From WHSW01 sp963729075 (GTDB lineage: Bacteria; Actinomycetota; Thermoleophilia; Solirubrobacterales; 70-9): a DNA stretch of 64,000 nt. The DNA lies in the NCBI GenBank assembly GCA_963729075.1, contig CAVSMU010000014.1, positions 124,001 through 188,000 on the forward strand, written 5' to 3'. The notes beneath the pieces were generated by a model, which was given only the letters and a program-made list of their open reading frames with translations, had not been told where the DNA came from and did no database searches. Both the position numbers and the translations under genes were made by a program. This document shows positions 16,725-26,102 of the stretch, piece after piece (the stretch's first letter is position 1; each line of letters opens with the position of its first letter).

Positions 16725-17743
16725 TCGTAGACCGACTCGAAGAAGCGGGAGAGCTCGCCGGCCGCCTCGCGCACCGAGGCGATCGCCTTGGCGTAGTCCA
16801 TGCGCCGAGGCCCGACGACGCCGACGGTCCCGAGATTGCGGTAGCCGAGCCCGTAGTTGGCGCCGATCACGCTCACCGAGCGCAGCTCGGGCGCGGGATT
16901 CTCGCCGCCGATCCACATGAACACCGACCGCTCGTCGAGGGTCGAGCGCAGGACCTCGAGCAGGTTCGCCCGCCGCTCGAGCGCCCGCATCAGCGAGTCG
17001 GCGCGCGGCAGGTCGGGCGCGTGCTCGGCGGAGAGCAGACGCGCCGCTCCCTCTACGTAGAGGTCCGACTCGGCGCCTTCCTGCAGCCCGGAGAAGGCAT
17101 CGCGGATCTCCTCGAGAAAGCCGCGCTCGGCCGGCCCGAGCTCGGGGTCGTCGATGCGGTCGCCTGCCATGCGCGCGCCGAGCGCAAGGCCCGAGAGCCG
17201 CTCGTTGAGGAAGCTCGACGCCCATTCGACGAGCCCGGCGTCGACGGGCTCGTTGAAGTTGAAGACCCGCTTCGTGACCGCCCCGTTCGACGCGATGACC
17301 ACCACCATCACCACCCGGTCTGACAACAGCAGTGCCTCGACCCGGTGCACCCTCGCGGCCGACGGCGGGGGGCCCGTGGCGACCGCGAGCAGATCGGTCA
17401 TTCGCGACAGCGTCGAGGCGGTCTCCCGGAGCGCGTCCTCGATCTCACGGCGCATCTGCGAGAGGTCGAGCGTCCCGCTCGCGGGGCCGGGCTTCGCCCC
17501 GGTGACCAGCAGCGCGTCGGCATAGAAGCGATAGCCGGAGTCGGTGGGCAGCCGGCCGGCCGACGTGTGCGGATGGGTGAGGTAGCCGGCGCGCTCGAGC
17601 GCCGCGAGCTCGGCCCGCACGGTCGACGCGCTCCATTCGAGGCCGGGTCCCTCGGCGATCGCGGCGGAGCCCACCGGCTTGCCCGATTCCAGGTAGGAAT
17701 CGACGACCACGTTCAGGATTCGTTGCTGGCGCTCCGTGAGCAC
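16721..17743 (-). CDS. hrcA: Heat-inducible transcription repressor HrcA
   Basis: HrcA is the repressor of class I heat-shock genes that binds CIRCE operators. The 340-aa protein starts with the winged-helix domain (LTERQQRILNVVVDSYLESGKPVGS, split here as family-typical) and WSASTVRAELAALERAGYLTHPHTSAGRLPT-like sequence, then the dimerisation domain ending in GRRMDYAKAIASV. No CIRCE inverted repeat (TTAGCACTC-type) is visible upstream of it, so its own autoregulation cannot be shown. It is divergent from a peroxiredoxin gene with only 25 bp between the starts. Confidence 0.9.
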   Translation of the reverse strand: MLTERQQRILNVVVDSYLESGKPVGSAAIAEGPGLEWSASTVRAELAALERAGYLTHPHTSAGRLPTDSGYRFYADALLVTGAKPGPASGTLDLSQMRREIEDALRETASTLSRMTDLLAVATGPPPSAARVHRVEALLLSDRVVMVVVIASNGAVTKRVFNFNEPVDAGLVEWASSFLNERLSGLALGARMAGDRIDDPELGPAERGFLEEIRDAFSGLQEGAESDLYVEGAARLLSAEHAPDLPRADSLMRALERRANLLEVLRSTLDERSVFMWIGGENPAPELRSVSVIGANYGLGYRNLGTVGVVGPRRMDYAKAIASVREAAGELSRFFESVYE

Positions 17744-17768
17744 CCCCCTGATTCTAGGATCGGTGCGG

Positions 17769-18332
17769 ATGGTCGATCCCTACACCCTGCCCGACGACCT
17801 GCCGGCGCCCGTCGACGATGGTGCCGCCGATCACCTGCCGGGCGCGGTGGTGCCCGACATCGAGCTCGTCTCCACCGACGGCGGCTCGGTCTCGCTCGCC
17901 GCGCTCCGTGGGCGAACCGTGGTGTACGCGTATCCGCGAACGGGCCGCCCGGGCGAGCCCTCCCTGGTCGACGACTGGGACCTGATCCCGGGCGCGCGCG
18001 GCTGCACGCCGGAGACGTGCGGCTTTCGCGACCACCATGCGGATCTGGCCGCGGCCGGGGCCGCGGTGTTCGGCCTGTCGACCCAGGACACCGCCTACCA
18101 ACGCGAGCTGGCCGAGCGGCTGGCGCTGCCGTTCGCGATCCTCTCCGACGCCGCCCTCGCGCTCACCGCGGCCCTTCGCCTCCCGACCTTCGAGGCGGCG
18201 GGGCACACCCTCCTTCGCCGGCTGACGCTGATCGTCCGCGACGCGCGGATCGAGCACGTCTTCTATCCGGTGTTCCCGCCCGACCGGCACGCCCTCGACG
18301 TGCTGGGGTGGCTGCGGGCGGATCCGGTCTAG
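17769..18332 (+). CDS. Peroxiredoxin, PrxQ/BCP-like
   Basis: A 187-aa thioredoxin-fold peroxidase that reduces hydroperoxides. The peroxidatic and resolving cysteines are Cys79 and Cys84 in GCTPETC, the C-x4-C arrangement of PrxQ. Other marks are VVYAYPRTG and VFGLSTQDTAYQRELAERLALPFAILSD. An in-frame ATG at 17736 would overlap hrcA; the ATG at 17769 is preferred. The stop overlaps the stop of the convergent MaoC-like gene (shared CTAG). Confidence 0.87.
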   Translation: MVDPYTLPDDLPAPVDDGAADHLPGAVVPDIELVSTDGGSVSLAALRGRTVVYAYPRTGRPGEPSLVDDWDLIPGARGCTPETCGFRDHHADLAAAGAAVFGLSTQDTAYQRELAERLALPFAILSDAALALTAALRLPTFEAAGHTLLRRLTLIVRDARIEHVFYPVFPPDRHALDVLGWLRADPV

Positions 18333-18727
18333 GCGCGCAGCTGGACCTCGGCCTCGGCGTTGCGGATGATCCGGTTGTCGCCCTGCGCGGCCTCGGTTTC
18401 CGTGACGATGCGACCGTCGGAGACCTCCTTCACGGTCCCGGTGACCACGATCTCCTGCTCGGGGAAGCCCATGCCGCGGAACTGGACGCGCAGGCGCTTG
18501 AGCGCGCGCGGGTCGCCGTCGGCGAGCGCGGTGTGGGCGCGAGCCACCTGGGCCATCGAATAGAGGCCGTGCAGGATGCAGCCGGGCAGCCCGACCGACT
18601 TCGCGAACTCCTCGTCCGTGTGGATCGGGTTCGGATCGCCGGACGCCTCCGCGTAGCGCTTCGTCAGCCCCGCATCGGGCGTGACATGAAGCTCCGGGAT
18701 CGGGTCGCCCACCGCGAGATCGGTCAT
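18329..18727 (-). CDS. MaoC-like hydratase (HadB-type hot-dog protein)
   Basis: A 132-aa single hot-dog protein of the MaoC/R-hydratase family. The catalytic Asp/His signature is in YAEASGDPNPIHTDEEFAKSVGLPG followed by ILHGLYSMAQVARA. Partner MaoC domains in actinobacteria work as HadA/HadB heterodimers on 3-hydroxyacyl chains. The upstream gene, 18 bp away, encodes the HadA-type partner, so the two probably form one dehydratase; whether the substrate is acyl-ACP or acyl-CoA cannot be told. Confidence 0.85.
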   Translation of the reverse strand: MTDLAVGDPIPELHVTPDAGLTKRYAEASGDPNPIHTDEEFAKSVGLPGCILHGLYSMAQVARAHTALADGDPRALKRLRVQFRGMGFPEQEIVVTGTVKEVSDGRIVTETEAAQGDNRIIRNAEAEVQLRA

Positions 18728-18745
18728 TGGCCGTCCTCCTTCATC

Positions 18746-19186
18746 TCAGACACCGCGGACGATGTTGGTCCAGGTGCCCTTCACCGTCTGCTCTCCGTCC
18801 TGGTTGGTCGACACCGACTCGAATACGTAGAAGCCCATCCCGTTGCGCTCGGAGATGTCCTTGCACGTCACCGTGGTGGTGATCGTGTCTCCGGCGCAGA
18901 CCGGCTCTCCCCACTCGAACTCCTGTCCCCCGTGGACCATGGCCGCGAAGTTCATCCCCACGTCGGGATCGAGGATCGCCGGGCCCATCGCCACCGAGCT
19001 GTAGACGACGCAGAACATCGGCGGCGCGACCACGTCGCGAAAGCCGGCGGCGCGGGCGGCCTCGGAATCGCGGTGCACCGGGCTCTCGGCGCCGATCGCA
19101 TCGGCGTACTTCTTCACCCGCTCGGCCTCGACCTCGAACGCGGCCGGGTCCCAGGATCTGCCCACGGCTTCGGTCTTCACCGCCAT
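18746..19186 (-). CDS. MaoC N-terminal-like dehydratase (HadA/FAS1-like)
   Basis: A 146-aa hot-dog protein resembling the HadA/HadC subunits of (3R)-hydroxyacyl dehydratase. It has ERVKKYADAIGAESPVHRD, VAPPMFCVVYSSV and GGQEFEWGEPVCAGDTITTT, the family's typical blocks. Such subunits lack the full catalytic pair and work with a MaoC partner; that partner is encoded immediately downstream. A GTG/ATG start at 19186 lies 13 bp after the NTF2-like gene stop on the same strand. Confidence 0.83.
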   Translation of the reverse strand: MAVKTEAVGRSWDPAAFEVEAERVKKYADAIGAESPVHRDSEAARAAGFRDVVAPPMFCVVYSSVAMGPAILDPDVGMNFAAMVHGGQEFEWGEPVCAGDTITTTVTCKDISERNGMGFYVFESVSTNQDGEQTVKGTWTNIVRGV

Positions 19187-19199
19187 CGCGCGCGGCAGT

Positions 19200-19613
19200 C
19201 TAGATGGCGGCGAGCGCCGCAGCGCGGTCGGGATAGACGTGGAAGCGGAGTGCCCGGCCGTCGCGGATCGCGTAGAAGAAGAACAGCGTCATCTCCACCG
19301 GGACACCGCTTCCCGCCCCCACCGCGCGCTGGTGCACCTCCGCGATCGCGTGGCGGTCGTCCGGCGTCTCGACCGCAAGCACGGTCATCTCCATCGCCCC
19401 CCAGGCCTCGCCCCAGATCGCCATCATCCGCTGGTAGCCCTCGATGCCGCGCCAGACGCCGGGGTTCATCAGCGACGGGTGGACGTGGCATTCGATCTTT
19501 GGATCGAGGAGGGCGAGCACCGCCTCGTCGTCGCCGCGGTTGAACGCGTCCATCCCGGCGTGCACCAGGTCGACGTTCGCTTGCCGGTCCGGCGGCTTGG
19601 GCTCGCCGGTCAT
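19200..19613 (-). CDS. NTF2-like / SnoaL-type protein
   Basis: A 137-aa protein with the cone-shaped NTF2-like fold suggested by NVDLVHAGMDAFNRGDDEAVLALLDPKIECHVHP (family-typical start, given here in shortened form as DAFNRGDDEAVLALLD), WRGIEGYQRMM and GRALRFHVYPDRAAAL. Members include polyketide cyclases, isomerases and many uncharacterised proteins, so no reaction is assigned. The ATG at 19613 overlaps the deacetylase stop by one base. Confidence 0.75.
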   Translation of the reverse strand: MTGEPKPPDRQANVDLVHAGMDAFNRGDDEAVLALLDPKIECHVHPSLMNPGVWRGIEGYQRMMAIWGEAWGAMEMTVLAVETPDDRHAIAEVHQRAVGAGSGVPVEMTLFFFYAIRDGRALRFHVYPDRAAALAAI

Positions 19614-20369
19614 CAGGGCGGGAGCTCCTCGCGGATCGTCGCAAAGCCGTAGCCACGGCGTTTGAGCTGGTTGATCAGCGGCTCGAGGGCCGGCCCGTCC
19701 TGCGACTGGCTCCCGACGTGCATGAGGTAGATCGCGCCGCGACGGAGCTGGTCCAGGCAGCGCTGCACGATCGCCCCGGCGGACAGGCCGACCGTGCCGC
19801 CCGAGTCGACGGTCCAGAGGACGTTGTAGCGGTAGCCGCGGTGCGCAAGGAGCCGCAGGGCCGCGGCGTCGAAGTCGCCGTACGGCGGCCTGAACCAGGG
19901 CTTCGTGCGCGTGTCGGTGAACTTGCGGACGAGGCGATCGGTGCGCTTCAGCTCGCGCCGGCGCGCCTTCGCGTCGAGCCCGCTGCCCGCCGACAGCCCG
20001 GTCCACGAGCTGTGCGAATAGGTGTGGTTGATGATCGTGTGGCCGCGGTTGGCGATCCGGCGGGTGAGCTTCCGGTTCTGCTCGACCCAGCGGCCGGTGA
20101 CCCCGAACGACGCATGCACCTTCTCGCGCCGCAGGACACGGAGGATCAGCTTCGTGTGGCCGGTGTCGCTTCCGGCGTCGAACGTGAGCGCGACCAGCTT
20201 CTTGTGCGTCGGCAGGGTGCGCACGGTCTTGGCGGCGCGTCGCTCGCTCGCGCCGTTCGGTGCACCGTCCGCGGCCGCGCCGCCGAGCGCCGCGATCGAG
20301 GCCGCGGCGCCGAAAGTCGCCGCCAGCGTCGCCACGCCGAGACGGGCTCGGGGGCGCCGCAGGCCGTCG

Positions 20370-20377
<8 letters not shown>
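19613..20377 (-). CDS. Secreted polysaccharide deacetylase (NodB/CE4 family)
   Basis: A CE4 esterase that removes acetyl or other N-acyl groups from cell-wall glycans. A GTG at 20377 gives an Arg-rich start and a signal-like hydrophobic segment (GVATLAATFGAAASIAALGG); an earlier start would lie inside lepA. NodB motifs are VALTFDAGSDTGHT (motif 1, with Ala in place of the usual second Asp), NHTYSHSSWTG (motif 2, His ligands), WFRPPYGDFDAAAL (motif 3), VLWTVDSGG and YLMHVGS. Substrate is not identifiable. The start overlaps lepA by a few bases. Confidence 0.85.
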
Positions 20378-22166
<1,789 letters not shown>

Positions 22167-22199
22167 GGCGACCGCTGAGTATGGCGGGCGCCGGCGCGC

Positions 22200-22323
22200 G
22201 GAACCTGTCCAACCCGGGCAGGACGCAGCGTTCCCTCAGGTCGGGGTCGCCGCCGATGGCGACGCGGTGTTCACCTGGGTGCGCGCCCCCTCCGAGGGGG
22301 TGCAGGCCTGGGCCGGGCCGTAG
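22200..22323 (+). pseudogene. Fragment of a secreted repeat protein
   Basis: In the 160-bp gap between lepA and murJ the plus strand encodes QDAAFPQVGVAADGDAVFTW followed by VRAPSEGVQAWAGP and a TAG stop. This looks like one unit of the tandem repeats (PQVAVDADGDAVFVW-type) found in large secreted proteins of Solirubrobacterales. There is no start codon and the upstream part (an LSNPG-like stretch) reads in another frame, so it is a relic. Assignment is from memory of the repeat pattern. Confidence 0.45.
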
Positions 22324-22326
22324 CTC

Positions 22327-24006
22327 CTAACCGCGGCGCACCAGGCGCCAGATCTGCGAGGCCTCCGGGATCCGCAGGAGCGTGATCGCGGCGGCGTAGA
22401 CGGCGGCGCCGACGGCGAGCGCGACCCCGAGCGAGGCGATCTGCCCGGCGAGGCCGCGTCCGAGCGCGTCGTCGAGGAGCCGCCAAACGCCGTAGCTCGC
22501 TCCCGCCAGCGCGGCGGACGCGAGCGTCACCCGCGCGGTCGTCCACACCAGCCGCCCGAGCTCGAGCCGGCCGAGCGTGCGCTGCAGGACGTACCCCTGC
22601 GCGGCGACGCTTGCGGCGGTCGCGATCGCTGTCGCGGCGACGATCCCGCCGACCCCGAACGGCTCGTAGAAGAGCAGGGAGAACAGCGCCGTGATCGCCA
22701 GGTTCCCCGCGGAGATGGCGGTCGGGACCCAGGGACGCTGGAGACTGAAGAAGGTCCGGGTGAGCAGCAGGAAGAGGCCGTTGAACGGCAGCGAGAACGC
22801 AAACCAGAACAGCGCCTCGGCGACGAGCTCGGTCTGCTCGGCGTCGAAGACGCCGCGCTCGTACACGAGCCGGACCATAGGGTCGGCCAGCACGAGGATC
22901 GCCGCGGTCGCGGGCAGCAGGAGCAGCACGATCTGGCGCATGCCGTTCGCCATCGTCGCCCGCAGGTCGCCGAGCTCTCCGCGCGCAGCGAACCGCGCCA
23001 AGGTCGGGAACAGGACCGTGGAGACTGCGACCGAGAACACTCCCTGGGGCAGCATGTAGATCCGGAACGCCTTGTCGATCCCGGCCGGAGCCTGGTCGGA
23101 CACCAGCGAGCCGAAGAAGCTGTTTACCAGCAGGTTGACGTTGATCAGGCCGAGGCTGATCGTCACCGGCAGCATGAGCAGGAGGACCCTGCGCACGTCG
23201 ACGTCGCGGAACGCGTCCCGCAGGCGCCGGCCGAGCGGCGCCAGCAGCGCCCGGCGAATCCCGAACGGCGTGTTGCGCAGGTCGTAGGTCAGCATCACGA
23301 GCTGGACCACGGTCCCGACCAGCACGCCGATCGCGTAGGCGTAGATCTGGTCGTCCTCCGGGAACGCGGGCGCGAGCCCGGCCAGCACGGCGATGATCGC
23401 CACGTTCCAGAAGAACGGCGCGATCGCGAAGACGCCGAAGCGGTCGTAGCTGTTGAGGACCCCGACCACCAGCCCCGAGATCCCGAGCAGGACCAGGATC
23501 GGGAACAGCAGCCGGGACAGCGACACGGTCAGGTCGAGGACCTCGCCCTCGAACCCCGGCGCGAACAACGGGATCACCCACGGAGCGATGAGGATGAACA
23601 GGGCCGTGATCGCTCCGAGGACGACCGCGACGAGGAAGATCAGAGTCGAGGCGAGGTGGAACGCCTCCCGCCGACGCCCGCGCTCGAGCTTCTCGGTGAA
23701 CACGGGGACGAAGGCCGCCTGGATCGCCGCGTCGGCGAACAGGCTCCGGACCGTGTTCGGGACGAGGAAGGCGATCGTGAACGCGGACATCGGGGCGGTG
23801 ATGCCGAAGTAGCTGGCGGCGACGATCTCGCGCACCAGTCCGGCCACTCGCGACAGCGCGGTGGCGAGCGAGAAGAACGCGGTCGAGCGCGCGAGGCGCC
23901 CCGAGCGGGGTCGCGGAGCGCTGACCCCCTCGCTGGGGACGACCTCGGCCTCGGCGACGTCGTCAAGGTCGCCGAGCGTCGTGCGCGGGTCGTCGCGCTC
24001 GCTCAT
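22327..24006 (-). CDS. murJ: Lipid II flippase MurJ
   Basis: A 559-aa MATE-like membrane protein that flips lipid II for peptidoglycan synthesis. A 35-residue acidic cytoplasmic N-terminus precedes about 14 helices. Family marks are the start of the first helix with ALSRVAGLVREIVAASYFG, FLVPNTVRSLFADAAIQAAFVPVF, and LLTRTFFSLQRPWVPT. No C-terminal pseudokinase domain is attached, unlike mycobacterial MviN. It is divergent from rpsT. Confidence 0.95.
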   Translation of the reverse strand: MSERDDPRTTLGDLDDVAEAEVVPSEGVSAPRPRSGRLARSTAFFSLATALSRVAGLVREIVAASYFGITAPMSAFTIAFLVPNTVRSLFADAAIQAAFVPVFTEKLERGRRREAFHLASTLIFLVAVVLGAITALFILIAPWVIPLFAPGFEGEVLDLTVSLSRLLFPILVLLGISGLVVGVLNSYDRFGVFAIAPFFWNVAIIAVLAGLAPAFPEDDQIYAYAIGVLVGTVVQLVMLTYDLRNTPFGIRRALLAPLGRRLRDAFRDVDVRRVLLLMLPVTISLGLINVNLLVNSFFGSLVSDQAPAGIDKAFRIYMLPQGVFSVAVSTVLFPTLARFAARGELGDLRATMANGMRQIVLLLLPATAAILVLADPMVRLVYERGVFDAEQTELVAEALFWFAFSLPFNGLFLLLTRTFFSLQRPWVPTAISAGNLAITALFSLLFYEPFGVGGIVAATAIATAASVAAQGYVLQRTLGRLELGRLVWTTARVTLASAALAGASYGVWRLLDDALGRGLAGQIASLGVALAVGAAVYAAAITLLRIPEASQIWRLVRRG

Positions 24007-24018
24007 GATGAATAAGCC

Positions 24019-24048
24019 GCCTCAACAGCGGCGGGGCTCGGCTTCGCC
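24019..24048. repeat. Copy of a dispersed GC-rich repeat
   Basis: A 30-bp segment beginning GCCTCAACAGCGGCG and continuing to GGCTTCGCC matches 28 of 30 bases with 33671-33700. Here it lies in the 102-bp gap between the divergent murJ and rpsT genes; in the other place it lies in an array that interrupts a gene. The downstream bases also share a GCCTCGCGA end. It may be a REP-like dispersed element. Confidence 0.6.
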
Positions 24049-24089
24049 CTGCCGGGCTCCGCCTCGCGAAGGGCTCCACCGGCCCCCGC

Positions 24090-24095
24090 TATAGT
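24090..24095 (+). promoter_or_regulatory. Probable -10 box of the rpsT promoter
   Basis: TATAGT lies 14 bp before the rpsT ATG and is the only AT-rich hexamer in this short gap. A TATAGT -10 so close to the start implies a very short 5' leader and no clear ribosome-binding site is visible, so translation is probably leaderless or near-leaderless. Confidence 0.5.
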
Positions 24096-24108
24096 CACGC
24101 GTCGCCCG

Positions 24109-24375
24109 ATGGCCAACATCGCCTCACAGAAGAAGCGCAACGCCCGCACCACGCGCGAGCACGCCGAGAACCAGCGCCTGACGAGCGCGGTCAAGACGTA
24201 CTTCAGGCGGCTCGAGACGGCCGTGGAATCCGGGGACTCCGCCGCCGCCGATGCCGAGCACGCGGCGCTCTGCTCGCGGATCGACACCGCGGTGCGCAAG
24301 GGCGCCCTGCATCGCCGAAGCGGCGCCCGCAAGAAGGCGCGCGCGGCCCGGCTGCGCGCCGGCTCGTCGGCCTGA
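24109..24375 (+). CDS. rpsT: 30S ribosomal protein S20
   Basis: S20 binds 16S rRNA early in 30S assembly. The 88-aa protein is basic and helical, with MANIASQKKRNARTTREHAE, SAVKTYFRRLETAVESGD and the terminal GALHRRSGARKKARAA. Length and sequence are normal. It converges with holA, the stop codons being 1 bp apart, and is divergent from murJ. Confidence 0.96.
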   Translation: MANIASQKKRNARTTREHAENQRLTSAVKTYFRRLETAVESGDSAAADAEHAALCSRIDTAVRKGALHRRSGARKKARAARLRAGSSA

Positions 24376-24376
24376 G

Positions 24377-25387
24377 TCACGCCCCCGCGGCGCGACGCAC
24401 AGCGAGCGTGAGTGCGACCGGCTCGGGATAGTCCGAGCCGCCGCGCGTCCACCATTCCAGGTCGGCGAGCGCGCAGGTGGCCGCACGCATCTCGGCGACC
24501 GAGCGCCCGCGGAGGCGCCGCAGCAGCATCTTCGCGGCGTAGGGATGCATCGGCAGCGCCGACTCCACCTCCTTCGCCGGCTCGCCCGCGTCTAGCCGCG
24601 CCAGCGCGGTGTTGGCCTCGCGGAGCCGTTTCGCGGCCTGGTAGATCAGCGGCGTCACCCCTTCGCCCTGCGAGGTGAGCCGCTCCGCTGCCGTGAGCGC
24701 CGACCCCGGATCGCGCTCGACGATCGCGTCCGAGAGCGCCCACACGACCTCCTCGGACGTATCGGCGACCATCGCCTCGAGGTCCTCGCGCCCGACCGTG
24801 CCACCGGCCTCGGCCCAGGTCGCGAGCCGATCGAGCTCGGTCGCGAGCCGGGCGGTCGAGCCGCCGATGCGCTCGCCGAGCAGCTGCGCCGCATCGGGCT
24901 CGAGCTCGAAGCCGCGCCTGCGGGCCTCGTCGGCGAGCCACCGCGGCAGCTCGCGCGGCTTCGGCGCGGCGTAGGTGACCACCTCCCCGCCGGCCGCCTC
25001 GACCGCCTCGGCGAGGCGCTTCGGCGCGCGAAGCTTCGGCGGCTGCTCGCGGGCGACGAGGACGACGGTCACGTCCGGCGGGAGCGCGCCGAGCGCCTCG
25101 GCCACGGGCGCCGCCTGCTTCGCGGACCAGCGCTCGACGCCCTCGGCCAGCAGATAGCGGCGCTCGGAGGTGAGCGAGAGCGCCGGGATCGAGGCGACGA
25201 GGCCCTCGGCGTCGGGGGCCGCGCCCGAGCCGGGCGGGGGTGAGAACGAGTGCAGCGCGCCCGCCCCACCCTCGCTCTCCGCGCGGGCGCGCAGGCGCGC
25301 CAGCGTCGCGTCGAGCTTCGCCTCGTCGGTGCCCGCGATCAGGTACGCGGGGCCGATCTCCGAGCTGTCGCGCTTCCCACCGGCCAC
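24377..25387 (-). CDS. holA: DNA polymerase III subunit delta
   Basis: The delta subunit opens the sliding clamp within the clamp loader. The 336-aa protein starts at a GTG at 25387 (VAGGKRDSSEIGPAYLIAG); the frame is open further upstream but that part is MITE sequence. Marks are AYLIAGTDEAKLDATLARL, VTVVLVAREQPPKLRAPKRL, LARWL-like PRWLADEARRRG and LLGERIGGSTARLATELDRL in the lid region. Paired with rpsT as in many bacteria. Confidence 0.9.
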   Translation of the reverse strand: MAGGKRDSSEIGPAYLIAGTDEAKLDATLARLRARAESEGGAGALHSFSPPPGSGAAPDAEGLVASIPALSLTSERRYLLAEGVERWSAKQAAPVAEALGALPPDVTVVLVAREQPPKLRAPKRLAEAVEAAGGEVVTYAAPKPRELPRWLADEARRRGFELEPDAAQLLGERIGGSTARLATELDRLATWAEAGGTVGREDLEAMVADTSEEVVWALSDAIVERDPGSALTAAERLTSQGEGVTPLIYQAAKRLREANTALARLDAGEPAKEVESALPMHPYAAKMLLRRLRGRSVAEMRAATCALADLEWWTRGGSDYPEPVALTLAVRRAAGA

Positions 25388-25423
25388 GGTGGGGCGAGTG
25401 TATTCGCCGTGCGAGTCGTCTAA

Positions 25424-25587
25424 GAGCCTGTTCCGGTGGGCCCGGTGCGTCTGAGGGGTCCGCTGACCGAGCGGGGCGGTGCCCACGACGCCCCCGCATG
25501 GTGGTGCCATGCGGGGGTTGAGTGGGTGCCGAATCCGCGATGCGTCAGCGGGCGACTCAGGCGTGCCGGGTCTGCCGGGACAGGCTC
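25424..25587. mobile_element. MITE with full-length inverted repeat and TAA target duplication
   Basis: A 164-bp non-coding element runs from GAGCCTGTTCCGG to CCGGGACAGGCTC and is flanked on both sides by TAA (25421-25423 and 25588-25590). Almost the whole element folds on itself: a 47-bp outer arm (including one flanking position) with three mismatches, an inner helix around CGGTGCCCAC, and a perfect 11-bp stem (CCCCCGCATGG, 25491-25501, with 25507-25517) around a TGGTG loop. TNA duplications and GAGCCTGT-like ends recall IS5-family elements. No transposase is encoded, so it would be mobilised in trans. Confidence 0.8.
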
Positions 25588-26036
25588 TAAATGGAGCCGA
25601 TCAGGATGCTGAGCACGCCGAGGACGATTGATGCGCCGGTGAGCTGAAGCAGCAGTCGCCCCTGGCGCCCGGTGGCGGCAAAGAACAGCGCCACCACGGC
25701 TGCGATCCCGGCGAGGATGCCGCTGGGCCAGCCGAGGATCAGGGTCGCGGCCTTCTGTGCCGACGAGCCGTCGAAACACTCCGTCTCGCCCTCGGCGAGC
25801 GCCTGGGCGATGGCCTCCGGATCGTCGCAGCGCGGCGTCCCGCCGATGTCCGCCATCGCGATGACCATCACGGCGCACGCGAAGGCCAGTGCGAGCGCCA
25901 GGACGACGGCGAGCGCGCGCCAGCCGCCTCCCGCCTTCCCCTCGTCCACCGGTCCCGCTCCCCGAGGCGGGGGCGGCGGCGGGGTCTCCCGAGGCGGCGG
26001 CTCGGGGGGTGGGGTCGGCGTACCGCTTGCTTCCAT
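25587..26036 (-). CDS. Hypothetical proline-rich membrane protein
   Basis: No family is recognised. The 149-aa protein has a Pro-rich cytoplasmic start (PPPEPPPRETPPPPPPRG), a first membrane helix (ALAVVLALALAFACAVMVIAM), a short loop with two Cys (RCDDPEAIAQALAEGETECFDG), and two further helices (ILAGIAAVVALFFAAT and GASIVLGVLSILIGSI). The TAG stop is made partly from MITE sequence, since its last base is the first base of the element, so the original C-terminus may have been longer. Confidence 0.65.
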   Translation of the reverse strand: MEASGTPTPPPEPPPRETPPPPPPRGAGPVDEGKAGGGWRALAVVLALALAFACAVMVIAMADIGGTPRCDDPEAIAQALAEGETECFDGSSAQKAATLILGWPSGILAGIAAVVALFFAATGRQGRLLLQLTGASIVLGVLSILIGSI

Positions 26037-26102
26037 GGTTTCGGTGCCCTCCTCTGCGAGACATGCGTCGAGCCGCGGCCCGGCTCCACGAAGGGCGGCA
26101 CC

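Noticed and set aside
17744..17768. CIRCE operator upstream of hrcA
   Set aside because: The 25-bp gap has no TTAGCACTC/GAGTGCTAA inverted repeat.
25388..25510. N-terminal extension of HolA
   Set aside because: The extension lies mostly in the MITE and has no family similarity; the GTG at 25387 fits relatives.
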